A DNA stretch of 64,000 nucleotides, taken from Neotamlana sedimentorum. Lineage in GTDB: Bacteria; Bacteroidota; Bacteroidia; Flavobacteriales; Flavobacteriaceae. The stretch's first letter is position 1, and every line of letters starts with the position of its first letter. The position numbers and the translations under genes are program-made. The notes beneath the pieces were generated by a model. It saw nothing but the letters and a program-made list of their open reading frames with translations, ran no database searches and had not been told where the DNA came from. Where the stretch lies: assembly GCF_000943565.1 (NCBI RefSeq), contig NZ_JTDW01000005.1, positions 248,001 through 312,000 on the forward strand, read 5' to 3'. Below, in pieces: positions 33,685 to 41,787 of this stretch.

Positions 33685-35868
33685 TTGTATATTTTGACGA
33701 AACGTAATTTAAACCTAACCATCATCTTAATTTTATTTTGTAAAATACTTTCTGCTCAACTTTGTACAGGAAGTTTAGGCGATCCTATTGTAGAAATTAA
33801 CTTTGGTGCCGGCTCAAACCGAGGTGCTGCTTTAGACAACGGCATAACAGCATTTACCTATGTTGCCGCTGGCGAGCTTGATGAAGGGGAATATACCATT
33901 GTAAATTCTACTACTGGATTAAAAGGAAACGCTTGGCATACAACTACAGACCATACCGGCGATGAAAACGGCTATATGATGGTTATTAACAGTGCCGTAC
34001 TTACAAGCGAAGGTGTTTTCTATACCAAAAGTGTTTCTGGATTATGCCCAAATACTACCTACGAATTTTCCGCTTGGCTTATTAATGTAATGAATCCAGC
34101 GGCTGGAACCGACGAATACCATCCCGATGTTACCTTCCGCGTAAGCGATACCGCAGGAAACATTTTAGGTTTTTACAATACAGGCGATATCAACCAAACA
34201 ACTTCTGGAGAATGGGTTCAATACGGATTCTTTTTTACCTTAGAAAACCAATCGGAAGTAATTATAACCATTTTAAACTCAGCACCCAGTGCACACCCAG
34301 GAAACGATATTGCTTTAGATGATATTACGTTTAAACCCTGCGGACCAACTATTACGACATATATTGAAGGAAATAGCAATACAAATGCCGCTGTTTGCGA
34401 AAACGAACCAACAAATATAACTTTAGAAACCGAACTTTCTCAAGGATATGATGATCCTCAATTTCAATGGCAAACATCGAATGATATTGGTAATTCTTGG
34501 GTAGATTTAAATTCCGAAAACAATAATACCTTTAACTTTACCAACAGCAGTACGCCTGGAACTTACTTATTTCGTGTTGCCATAGCCAATGGAACCAATA
34601 TTAACTCTAGCAATTGCAGAATTACCTCCGATGAATTTGAGATTACAGTAACCGAAAAACCAGAACCGTTAGTTGGCGATACAGAGCAAAGCTTCTGCTC
34701 TACCGAACAAGCGACCTTAAGTGATATTGAAGTTAATGCAAATGCCGTTTGGTACGATTCTATTTCAAAAGATAATGTGCTTGACGATAACACAAATCTA
34801 GCAAACAACACCACCTATTATGCCACTCAACTCAATAATGGATGCGAAAGCGACGAAGTTTTAGCTGTCCAAGTAACAATTTATAATCCAACCCTGGCCA
34901 TAAATAATGTTGATGCTTACATATGTGACAATTTAAATGATGACACAGAAGTAATAGATTTAACCTTCTATGAGCCTGAAATTGTTAGTTGTTCAAGTTG
35001 TGTTTTTAGCTATTTCTCTACAATTATTGATGCTGAAAACGACAGCAATTCTATTTTAACACCAACAGACTATTCTTGGGAAACTACAACAAATAACTTA
35101 TATGTAAGAATAGATTCTCCCGATAATTGCTACCAAATAGCAACATTAAATCTTATTCCAGAGAGCACTCCTATAATTCCAATTAATAACAGTATTGGTA
35201 TTTGCGAAAGCGACAATTATGTTACTATTGATGCTGGCTCAGGATTTGACAGTTATTTATGGTCTACCGGAGAAACAACACAAACCATAAATATTACTGA
35301 AGAACATATTGGCACAAACTGGGTGAGTGTTACTCAAAATCACAACAATTTTTCTTGTACATCGACCAAAAATTTTGAAGTTTTATTTTCCAACGCAGCA
35401 ACAATTTCAGAAATAGAAATTGAAGATTGGACAGAAACTAATAATAGTATAACTATTTATCTTGAAAATACTAGTTTAGGAGATTACGAATATTCTTTGG
35501 ATGGTATTAATTACCAAGATGAAAATTCATTTCACGGATTACCTGCGGGAGAATACAATGTTCAAGTAAGAGATAAAAACGGTTGTGGTATAACTAAAGA
35601 AACGGTTTATCTTTTAAATCCACCAAAATTTTTCACACCAAATAACGACGGAATTAACGACACCTGGCATATAGAACACGTAGAAAATTACCCAGAGATT
35701 ACAACCACCATATTTAATCGCTATGGCAAACTGCTAACGGTTTTAAATTCGGAAACTTCTTGGGATGGCTTTTTTAAAGGAAACCCATTACCCACAAGCG
35801 ATTATTGGTTTATTGTTACAAAAAATAATCAGACTGTATATAAAGGCCATTTTACCTTAAAACGTTAG
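33685..35868 (+). CDS. Secreted protein with type IX (type B, gliding-associated) sorting domain
   Basis: A 727-residue secreted protein with signal peptide LNLTIILILFCKILSAQ. The start is a TTG at 33685 or the next TTG at 33694; no ATG is available. Residues about 20-220 look like a carbohydrate-binding jelly roll (SLGDPIVEINFGAGSNRGAA, FSAWLINVMNP, GNDIALDDITFKPCG). Immunoglobulin-like modules with paired cysteines follow. The C-terminal 85 residues are the type B sorting domain (PKFFTPNNDGINDTWHIE, TTIFNRYGKLL, GHFTLKR). It should be exported by the type IX system and exposed on the surface. Confidence 0.9.
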   Translation: MYILTKRNLNLTIILILFCKILSAQLCTGSLGDPIVEINFGAGSNRGAALDNGITAFTYVAAGELDEGEYTIVNSTTGLKGNAWHTTTDHTGDENGYMMVINSAVLTSEGVFYTKSVSGLCPNTTYEFSAWLINVMNPAAGTDEYHPDVTFRVSDTAGNILGFYNTGDINQTTSGEWVQYGFFFTLENQSEVIITILNSAPSAHPGNDIALDDITFKPCGPTITTYIEGNSNTNAAVCENEPTNITLETELSQGYDDPQFQWQTSNDIGNSWVDLNSENNNTFNFTNSSTPGTYLFRVAIANGTNINSSNCRITSDEFEITVTEKPEPLVGDTEQSFCSTEQATLSDIEVNANAVWYDSISKDNVLDDNTNLANNTTYYATQLNNGCESDEVLAVQVTIYNPTLAINNVDAYICDNLNDDTEVIDLTFYEPEIVSCSSCVFSYFSTIIDAENDSNSILTPTDYSWETTTNNLYVRIDSPDNCYQIATLNLIPESTPIIPINNSIGICESDNYVTIDAGSGFDSYLWSTGETTQTINITEEHIGTNWVSVTQNHNNFSCTSTKNFEVLFSNAATISEIEIEDWTETNNSITIYLENTSLGDYEYSLDGINYQDENSFHGLPAGEYNVQVRDKNGCGITKETVYLLNPPKFFTPNNDGINDTWHIEHVENYPEITTTIFNRYGKLLTVLNSETSWDGFFKGNPLPTSDYWFIVTKNNQTVYKGHFTLKR

Positions 35869-36822
35869 TTATTTAAAAAAAGAATCGACAAATTCGTGCT
35901 TATTAAACACTTGTAAATCTTCAATACCTTCGCCTACACCAATGTATTTTACAGGAATTTTAAACTGATCGGAAATACCAATAACAACGCCTCCTTTTGC
36001 TGTACCGTCAAGCTTTGTAACTGCCAAACTTGTAACCTCGGTCGCTGCTGTAAATTGTTTAGCTTGCTCGAAAGCATTTTGCCCTGTAGAACCATCTAAA
36101 ACTAACAACACGTCGTTTGGAGTATCGTCTACAACTTTTTTCATTACACGCTTCACTTTGGTAAGCTCGTTCATTAGGTTTACTTTATTGTGTAAACGTC
36201 CTGCTGTATCAACAATAACCACATCGGCATCTTGATTTACGGCACTTTGTAACGTATCGAAAGCTACAGAAGCCGGATCACTTCCCATGTTTTGTTTTAC
36301 AATTGGCACATCAACTCGATCGGCCCAAACTTGTAACTGATCGATAGCTGCAGCTCTAAACGTATCGGCTGCACCTAAAACAACTTTTAAACCTTGTTTT
36401 TTAAACTGATAAGCTAATTTACCTATGGTTGTAGTTTTACCAACACCATTTACACCAACAACCATAATAACATAAGGTTTCTTATCTTGTGGAATAGTAA
36501 ATTCTGTGGCTTCACCAATGTTTGTTTCGCTTAACAACCCAGCAATTTCTTCTCGAAGAATTTGGTTGAGTTCTGCAGTTCCTAAATATTTATCTTTAGA
36601 TACGCGCGCCTCAATGCGGTCTATAACTTTTAATGTGGTTTCAACGCCTACATCACTAGTTACCAAAACCTCTTCTAAATTATCTAAAACTTCATCATCT
36701 ACTTTAGACTTTCCAGCTACTGCTTTACTAAGCTTACCAAAAAAACTGCTTTTAGTTTTTTCTAAACCTTTGTCTAAAGTTTCCTTTTTTTCTGATGAAA
36801 ATATTTTTTTAAAAAAACTCAT
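35869..36822 (-). CDS. ftsY: FtsY, signal recognition particle receptor
   Basis: A 317-residue SRP GTPase of the FtsY type. The N domain spans about residues 20-100, and the G domain has GVNGVGKTTTIGKLA (G1), DTFRAAAIDQL (G2), VDTAGR (G3), TKLDGTAKGG (G4) and the closing GVGEGIEDL. It docks ribosome-SRP complexes to the membrane for co-translational insertion. The N-terminal acidic A domain is short, as usual in Bacteroidetes. A terminator-like hairpin separates it from the ribosomal protein genes upstream. Confidence 0.96.
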   Translation of the reverse strand: MSFFKKIFSSEKKETLDKGLEKTKSSFFGKLSKAVAGKSKVDDEVLDNLEEVLVTSDVGVETTLKVIDRIEARVSKDKYLGTAELNQILREEIAGLLSETNIGEATEFTIPQDKKPYVIMVVGVNGVGKTTTIGKLAYQFKKQGLKVVLGAADTFRAAAIDQLQVWADRVDVPIVKQNMGSDPASVAFDTLQSAVNQDADVVIVDTAGRLHNKVNLMNELTKVKRVMKKVVDDTPNDVLLVLDGSTGQNAFEQAKQFTAATEVTSLAVTKLDGTAKGGVVIGISDQFKIPVKYIGVGEGIEDLQVFNKHEFVDSFFK

Positions 36823-36922
36823 TCGTAATTATTTCTTATAAAATTTGATTTAATATCAGACTAAACCAAACAAAATTCTTGCCTTAATTAATAGCATGCA
36901 AAAATGTCAGATAAATATAAAA

Positions 36923-36960
36923 CAAAAAAAGCAGCTTTCTTAGCTAGAAAGCTGCTTTTC
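36923..36960 (-). terminator. Hairpin terminator between DUF4295 and ftsY
   Basis: AAAGCAGCTTTCT (36928-36940) pairs perfectly with AGAAAGCTGCTTT (36947-36959). The A-run at 36923-36930 gives the T-run on the - strand. It should end the rpmB-rpmG-DUF4295 transcript before ftsY. Confidence 0.8.
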
Positions 36961-36980
36961 TAAACCTTTTTAAAGGTTTA

Positions 36981-37133
36981 TTAATTTTTCTTGAAATAGT
37001 CGTTAACTAAATCTGGTGCCATAATTGATTCAACAAAAACATAAGCTCCAGTTTTAGGAGATTTAACCATTTTTATGGCTTTTGTTAATCTTTTTGATCC
37101 TGTTTGTAATGATGCTACTGCTTTCTTTGCCAT
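36981..37133 (-). CDS. DUF4295 small basic protein
   Basis: A 50-residue basic protein beginning MAKKAVASLQTGSKRLTKAI and ending in LVNDYFKKN. It is the DUF4295 family, found in Bacteroidetes directly after the genes for L28 and L33, with the order kept here (7 bases from rpmG). Its placement and charge suggest a ribosome-associated role, but none is proven. It is easily missed because of its size. Confidence 0.9.
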   Translation of the reverse strand: MAKKAVASLQTGSKRLTKAIKMVKSPKTGAYVFVESIMAPDLVNDYFKKN

Positions 37134-37139
37134 AACTAA

Positions 37140-37322
37140 TTATTTTATCTCTTTATGAATAGTCATACGCTTAAGAATTGGATTAAATTTCTTAATCTCC
37201 ATTCTATCTGGCGTGTTCTTTTTGTTTTTAGTAGTAATGTAACGAGACGTTCCTGGTTGTCCAGTTGCTTTGTGCTCTGTACATTCTAAAATAACCTGTA
37301 TTCTGTTTCCTTTTTTTGCCAT
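37140..37322 (-). CDS. rpmG: 50S ribosomal protein L33
   Basis: A 60-residue L33 protein ([40 protein letters not shown]). It has a single cysteine, so it is the zinc-free form of L33. It lies between rpmB (23 bases upstream) and DUF4295 (6 bases downstream) in one operon, the usual Bacteroidetes order. Confidence 0.97.
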   Translation of the reverse strand: MAKKGNRIQVILECTEHKATGQPGTSRYITTKNKKNTPDRMEIKKFNPILKRMTIHKEIK

Positions 37323-37345
37323 TTTATATACTTTTTATGCAGCTA

Positions 37346-37582
37346 TTATTTTAAAAATCCTTTAGATTTTGCTTCTTTAATTGCCGCAGATATACCTATT
37401 TTATTAATGGTTTTTAAAGCAGAAGTTGATACTTTTAAAGTTACCCACTTATCTTCTTCTGGAATGTAAAAACGTTTTTTAACTAAATTCGCACCAAATT
37501 TGCGTTTAGTTCTGTTTAATGCGTGAGAAACGTTATTCCCAACCATTGCCTTCTTACCTGTAAGTTCACAAACTCTTGACAT
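37346..37582 (-). CDS. rpmB: 50S ribosomal protein L28
   Basis: A 78-residue L28 protein (MSRVCELTGKKAMVGNNVSH, then KRKFGANLVKKRFYIPEEDK). The single cysteine indicates the zinc-free variant. It is the first gene of the rpmB-rpmG-DUF4295 operon. A good -7 box lies 40 bases upstream. Confidence 0.97.
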   Translation of the reverse strand: MSRVCELTGKKAMVGNNVSHALNRTKRKFGANLVKKRFYIPEEDKWVTLKVSTSALKTINKIGISAAIKEAKSKGFLK

Positions 37583-37622
37583 TATCTATAACTTTAAATT
37601 CTTGTTGCTTAAAATCGAGGTG

Positions 37623-37657
37623 CAAATATACAAATAAATTAATAGCTAACAACCAAA
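37623..37657 (-). promoter_or_regulatory. Probable promoter of the rpmB operon
   Basis: On the - strand TATATTTG (37630-37623) is a perfect TAnnTTTG -7 box, with a TTTG (37657-37654) 23 bases before it, slightly longer than the usual spacing. Transcription would begin about 35 bases ahead of rpmB. Confidence 0.5.
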
Positions 37658-37663
37658 AACTTA

Positions 37664-38914
37664 TCAATTTTTAAAAATTTCTTTTTGAAGAAGTTCTAAG
37701 GCCTTATTAACAGCCTTACTTATTACTCGCGCACGTGGGCTTCCAAAATTAAATTCATGAGAAAACACACCATTTTGGTTCGCTATTGCAATAAAAACTG
37801 TACCTATTTCGGCTGTAGAATCGCCTTTACTCGGGCCTGCATTTCCTGTAGTTGCTAATGCGTAGTCCGCTTTATAAAGTTTTTTAACCTTAACAGCCAT
37901 TGCTTCGGCTACTTGGGCACTTACAACCGAATGTTTGATTATTACAGCTTCATCTATACCTAAAACATCTATTTTTGACTGTGTTGAGTAGGTAACCACA
38001 CCTCCCTTTAAATATTTTGATGCTCCTGCATTAGCTGTAAATAATTCAGCCAATTTACCTCCTGTACAACTTTCTGCTATGGCAAGTGTTTTATTAATTT
38101 TAGTCAACCGATTACCAATTACGGCTTCTTCATTTCCATCTTCATCTTCATAACCAAAAAACTCATCTTTAATTAAAGGAATAACTTGATCAATTTGTTG
38201 TTGCACCTCTGTCTCGACTTTAATTTTATCAAACCCTTTTGACGAAATTCGCAATCGCATTTTACCCAAACTCGGTAAATAGGCTAGCTTTATATGTTGA
38301 GGTAATGCATCTTCCCAAGCTTCAATTCGTGCGGCCAATGTACTTTCACCTAAACCATAAACTAGTAAGGTTTTGTGTAAAATAAATGGGCATTTATACT
38401 TTTCTTTTAAATTAGGGATTACAGAATTTGTTATTAAAGATTTCATTTCAAAGGGTACGCCAGGAAGTGAAACAAACGTTTTATCCCCCTTCTCCATCCA
38501 CATACCAGGAGCCGTTCCTAAAGTATTCATAAGCACTTTAGATTGTGATGGCACCAAAGCTTGATCTTTATTTACTTGAAGCAAGGTTTGTCGAGCATAT
38601 TTTTTCCAAATAGACTCAATATTTTCAAGCACCGAAATATTAAGAACCAGTGAATCGTTAAAATATTCGGCAATGGTTTTTTTAGTAATATCGTCTTTGG
38701 TTGGTCCTAAACCACCTGTTAAAATAATAACGTCTACACGATTTTCGGCATCTTTTAACGCCTGTAAAATATGACTTTTATCGTCTTGTACCGAAGTAAT
38801 TTGGTAAACCGATATGCCTATATTATTAAGTTGTTTAGCAATAAAAGCTGAATTGGTATCAATAACTTGTCCAATTAATAATTCATCGCCAATAGTAATT
38901 ATTTCTGATAACAT
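37664..38914 (-). CDS. cinA: CinA-family protein (nicotinamide-nucleotide amidase / ADP-ribose pyrophosphatase type)
   Basis: A 416-residue two-domain protein. The N-terminal molybdopterin-binding-like COG1058 domain covers residues 1-170 (IITIGDELLIGQVIDTNSAF, ILTGGLGPTKDDITK, LPGVPFEM), and the C-terminal CinA amidase domain covers about 255-410 (LAIAESCTGGKLAELFT, GVVTYSTQSK, ATTGNAGPSKG). Such full-length proteins recycle pyridine nucleotides and, in competent bacteria, are linked to transformation. The start codon abuts the stop of the Hpt gene with no gap. Confidence 0.95.
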   Translation of the reverse strand: MLSEIITIGDELLIGQVIDTNSAFIAKQLNNIGISVYQITSVQDDKSHILQALKDAENRVDVIILTGGLGPTKDDITKKTIAEYFNDSLVLNISVLENIESIWKKYARQTLLQVNKDQALVPSQSKVLMNTLGTAPGMWMEKGDKTFVSLPGVPFEMKSLITNSVIPNLKEKYKCPFILHKTLLVYGLGESTLAARIEAWEDALPQHIKLAYLPSLGKMRLRISSKGFDKIKVETEVQQQIDQVIPLIKDEFFGYEDEDGNEEAVIGNRLTKINKTLAIAESCTGGKLAELFTANAGASKYLKGGVVTYSTQSKIDVLGIDEAVIIKHSVVSAQVAEAMAVKVKKLYKADYALATTGNAGPSKGDSTAEIGTVFIAIANQNGVFSHEFNFGSPRARVISKAVNKALELLQKEIFKN

Positions 38915-39256
38915 TTATAGATTAAAATCCGACTTCAATTCTGCCAAAGCATTATCAACTGCTGTAATAACAATATCCAATTGCTCGGTTACATCTTGGT
39001 CTGTTTTAGTAAATTTCCCCCAATCTTGTACTTCAATTAAGGTATCTAGAACACCAAGTTCAAATAAATCTACTGTAGGCTTCATTTTATGAGCGGCTTG
39101 GTAAGCCTCTTGGTAGTTCTTTTCTGCAACTGCATTTTTAAGGCGTTCGGCATCTACAGAAACCTCTTCTACAAAAGTTTGAGCTAGGGCCAAAATAAAA
39201 TCTTCATCATTATCGGCTAGTTCACGTACTCTATATAATTTGTAATGTTGTTCCAT
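38915..39256 (-). CDS. Stand-alone Hpt (histidine phosphotransfer) domain protein
   Basis: A 113-residue helical protein. The phospho-acceptor His lies in YQAAHKMKPTVDLFELG, the classical Hpt motif (AHxxKP). It would pass phosphate between a hybrid kinase and a response regulator, but no kinase or receiver gene is nearby. It is flanked without gaps by cinA and the FAH-family gene (3 bases), so the three may be one transcript. Its partner must be encoded elsewhere. Confidence 0.82.
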   Translation of the reverse strand: MEQHYKLYRVRELADNDEDFILALAQTFVEEVSVDAERLKNAVAEKNYQEAYQAAHKMKPTVDLFELGVLDTLIEVQDWGKFTKTDQDVTEQLDIVITAVDNALAELKSDFNL

Positions 39257-39259
39257 AAT

Positions 39260-39871
39260 TTATTTAACTGTAATAGAAAACATTTCTCTGTTTTCTAAAA
39301 ATCCTTTTAAGTTATCGTTAGCAGATACCTTGCCCACTCCAGCTGGTGTACCTGTAAATATAATATCTCCAATCTTTAAAGTAAAATATTTAGAGATATA
39401 TTCTATTATTTCATCAATTTTCCAAAGCATATGGCTAGTATTTCCATTTTGCACAAAAATATCATTCTTTTTTAAAGAAAATGCAATCTCATCAACATTT
39501 GTTAATTCACTTTTTGATATCCATTGTCCAATCACTGCCGACCCATCAAAAGCCTTAGCTTTTTCCCAAGGCAATCCTTTTTCCTTTAATTTGGTTTGCA
39601 AATCACGCGCGGTAAAATCGATACCTAAACCAATTTCATTATAATATTTATGGGCGAATTTTTTGTCAATATACTTCCCTACTCGATTAATTTTAACCAA
39701 AACCTCAACCTCATAATGTACGTCGTTAGAAAACTCGGGAATAAAAAACGGCTGTTTTTTTAATAAAATGGCAGTATCGGGCTTCTGAAAAATGACAGGA
39801 TCGGTTGGTCTTTCATTTTCTAGTTCCTCAATATGTTCGGTATAATTTCTACCAATACAAATTAATTTCAT
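39260..39871 (-). CDS. Fumarylacetoacetate hydrolase (FAH) family protein
   Basis: A 203-residue single-domain FAH-family enzyme. The metal-binding acidic residues sit in HYEVEVLVKINRVGKY, and IGLGIDFTARDLQTKLKEKG and DIIFTGTPAGVGKV are family landmarks. Members hydrolyse C-C bonds of acylpyruvates or decarboxylate oxaloacetate. The exact reaction cannot be fixed from sequence alone. The short length matches YcgM-type acylpyruvases. Confidence 0.9.
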   Translation of the reverse strand: MKLICIGRNYTEHIEELENERPTDPVIFQKPDTAILLKKQPFFIPEFSNDVHYEVEVLVKINRVGKYIDKKFAHKYYNEIGLGIDFTARDLQTKLKEKGLPWEKAKAFDGSAVIGQWISKSELTNVDEIAFSLKKNDIFVQNGNTSHMLWKIDEIIEYISKYFTLKIGDIIFTGTPAGVGKVSANDNLKGFLENREMFSITVK

Positions 39872-39949
39872 GCTTAATTATTATAAATCTCTAAAATGGA
39901 AACGCGAAAATAATTCATTTTTTTTAATTACTCTTTTTAGGGTGTTACC

Positions 39950-40057
39950 CCGCCCCAAAAGTGTTTAGTTCGCGGTCAGGCTTTACACTACAAGTCCGCG
40001 CTCACACCTTTAAAAATGGTGCAGGCTGTGGGCTTTCTACTGCAATCCCTAACACGG
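39950..40057 (+). repeat. Dispersed flavobacterial intergenic repeat, copy 3
   Basis: Begins GGGTGTTACCCCGCCCCAAA, contains GCGGTCAGGCTTTACACTAC and ends CTACTGCAATCCCTAACACG. It belongs to the same family as 1366-1514 and 8709-8810 but is more diverged, and its middle contains an extra CACACC ... GGTG hairpin. Confidence 0.7.
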
Positions 40058-40095
40058 CTATTTGCAAATTTATTACTTAATTCTGGAGTTTTCTC

Positions 40096-40133
40096 TTGTT
40101 TCCAGTTTCTTGTTTCCAGTTTCTAGTTTCTGG
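40096..40133 (+). repeat. 14-bp tandem repeat
   Basis: TTGTTTCCAGTTTC occurs twice in tandem (40096-40109, 40110-40123) and is followed by a partial third unit, TAGTTTCTGG. It sits just after the exonuclease stop. Together with repeat copy 3 it fills the 265-base gap 39872-40136. Confidence 0.8.
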
Positions 40134-40136
40134 CTA

Positions 40137-40910
40137 CTAAAGCTTATTATTAAAACTGCGTAATTTAATAGCTGTTAAAACCTTTTTTGTGTACAACGGA
40201 AAATCGGCATTAAGCAACCAACCAAAGTATCCAGGTTCTTTTTCTAACACTTCGGTTACCAACTTACCTTTATGTTTTCCAAACGAAAAACACTCCTTAT
40301 TATCTTTATTAAACACAATAAAACCAGCAAAATCGGCAAACTTTTTACGCGAGCTAAACTCCGCTAAAAACTTTGTATTATTTTCAAGGTCGTCGTATTT
40401 AGCTATTTGCGCTTTTAAAACCTCATAAGTGGCATTTGTATCGGCTTCGGCACTGTGGGCATCATCTAAATTTTTATCGCAGTAAAACTTATAAGCTGCA
40501 CTTAAGGTACGCTGCTCCATTTTATGAAAAATAGTTTGCACATCGACAGCCATTCGGTTTTTCATATCGAAATCTATATCGGCACGCAGCATTTCTTCGG
40601 CTAATAACGGAATATCGAACCTGTTGGAATTAAACCCTCCTAAATCGGAATCCTTAATCATATTATGAATTTCCTTGGCAAGCTCTTTAAAGGTTGGTTC
40701 GTTTGCTACTTTCTCATCAGAAATTCCATGAATTTCAGTAACTTCTTTTGGTATGGGCATTTCTGGATTAACTAACCAGGTTTTGCGTTCTTCTTTGCCA
40801 TCTGGATAAACTTTTAAAATTGAAATTTCAACAATTCTATCGGAAGTTATGTTTACCCCTGTAGTTTCTAAATCGAAAAAACAAATGGGTTTTGTTAGGT
40901 TTAATTGCAT
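40137..40910 (-). CDS. DnaQ-like 3'-5' exonuclease
   Basis: A 257-residue DEDDh exonuclease, related to the epsilon subunit of DNA polymerase III. The catalytic residues are Asp13 and Glu15 (FFDLETTG), Asp99 (NSNRFDIPLL), and His152 with Asp157 (AHSAEADTNATYEVL). The C-terminal part (residues about 195-245, FSFGKHKGKLVTEVL) is a DUF3820-like module. It probably trims DNA ends during replication or repair. Its start codon shares one base with the stop of the following hypothetical gene. Confidence 0.93.
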   Translation of the reverse strand: MQLNLTKPICFFDLETTGVNITSDRIVEISILKVYPDGKEERKTWLVNPEMPIPKEVTEIHGISDEKVANEPTFKELAKEIHNMIKDSDLGGFNSNRFDIPLLAEEMLRADIDFDMKNRMAVDVQTIFHKMEQRTLSAAYKFYCDKNLDDAHSAEADTNATYEVLKAQIAKYDDLENNTKFLAEFSSRKKFADFAGFIVFNKDNKECFSFGKHKGKLVTEVLEKEPGYFGWLLNADFPLYTKKVLTAIKLRSFNNKL

Positions 40911-41698
40911 TATAAATTTTGTGAATTAGTTCTCATTTCTTTAAAATATTTATTTTTTAATTTTTCCCAATCTTTTAAATTGAAAATATCTTTTTTTTCA
41001 GCTACAAATTTATCACCATATCTAACAAAATATTCTCCATTTGGTTTTATTATAAGCGTTCGAAAAAAATAATTGTTAGTAACAAAAAGTTTATGTAAAA
41101 TATGCCCATAATCTTTATGCCATATTACTTTTAATTTGGATAAATCTAAGCCTTTATTATAAGCATAAAAAAACACTGGAGTTACGTTTTTAATTTTTTT
41201 AAAGGTTTTTGCCTTGGAAATGGTTACTTTATTAAAACCTTTTAAACTATATTCAACTGTATGATATTTCGCTTTTCTATATTTACGACTATCAAAATAT
41301 ATTCCGTTATACTTTGAAGTCCCCATAAACTCTCCTAAACTATCCCTAAAAATCATAATACTTTTTTCTGGAAATTCATTTTCGGCAATTAAAGTATCCT
41401 GATAAAAAACCATCAAAGTTTTTGTTGTGTCAATACCGTTTCTAGCACTAAACATTTTAAATAATTGCGACTTAGTTACTGAATCTAATTGTCCGAAAAC
41501 ATGATTAGGAATTACATCTTGAACCACTAAAGAATCCGTTATAAATCTAATTCCATCATATATTTTAGACTCGATTTTTTTATTAAAGATTGCTTTACTA
41601 ATAGCTTCTTTATTAATATCGAAATACAAAGTATCTACTTGCGAAAAACCACTAAAATACAATACAAACAGAGCTATAAATAAATTGAAACAACGCAT
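40910..41698 (-). CDS. Hypothetical secreted protein, overlapping exonuclease gene
   Basis: A 262-residue protein with a signal peptide (LFIALFVLYFSGFSQ) and a Lys/Phe/Tyr-rich body. I do not recognise a family. Visible features are KYHTVEYSLKGFNKVTISKA and the PNGEYFVRYGDKFVAEKK segment. Its TAA overlaps the ATG of the exonuclease gene by one base (TAATG), so the exonuclease is likely translated by re-initiation after it. Confidence 0.65.
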   Translation of the reverse strand: MRCFNLFIALFVLYFSGFSQVDTLYFDINKEAISKAIFNKKIESKIYDGIRFITDSLVVQDVIPNHVFGQLDSVTKSQLFKMFSARNGIDTTKTLMVFYQDTLIAENEFPEKSIMIFRDSLGEFMGTSKYNGIYFDSRKYRKAKYHTVEYSLKGFNKVTISKAKTFKKIKNVTPVFFYAYNKGLDLSKLKVIWHKDYGHILHKLFVTNNYFFRTLIIKPNGEYFVRYGDKFVAEKKDIFNLKDWEKLKNKYFKEMRTNSQNL

Positions 41699-41787
41699 AT
41701 TAAAAATATACCTTTAGTTTTTAATTAAAAAATAAAAAATCCAACCCATAGATTGGATTGGACAATTTACAACATATTTTAATTATT

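Noticed and set aside
36961-36980. TAAACCTTT/AAAGGTTTA palindrome after the DUF4295 gene as a separate terminator
   Set aside because: It has only a 2-base loop and no T-run of its own; the stronger hairpin at 36923-36960 explains termination.
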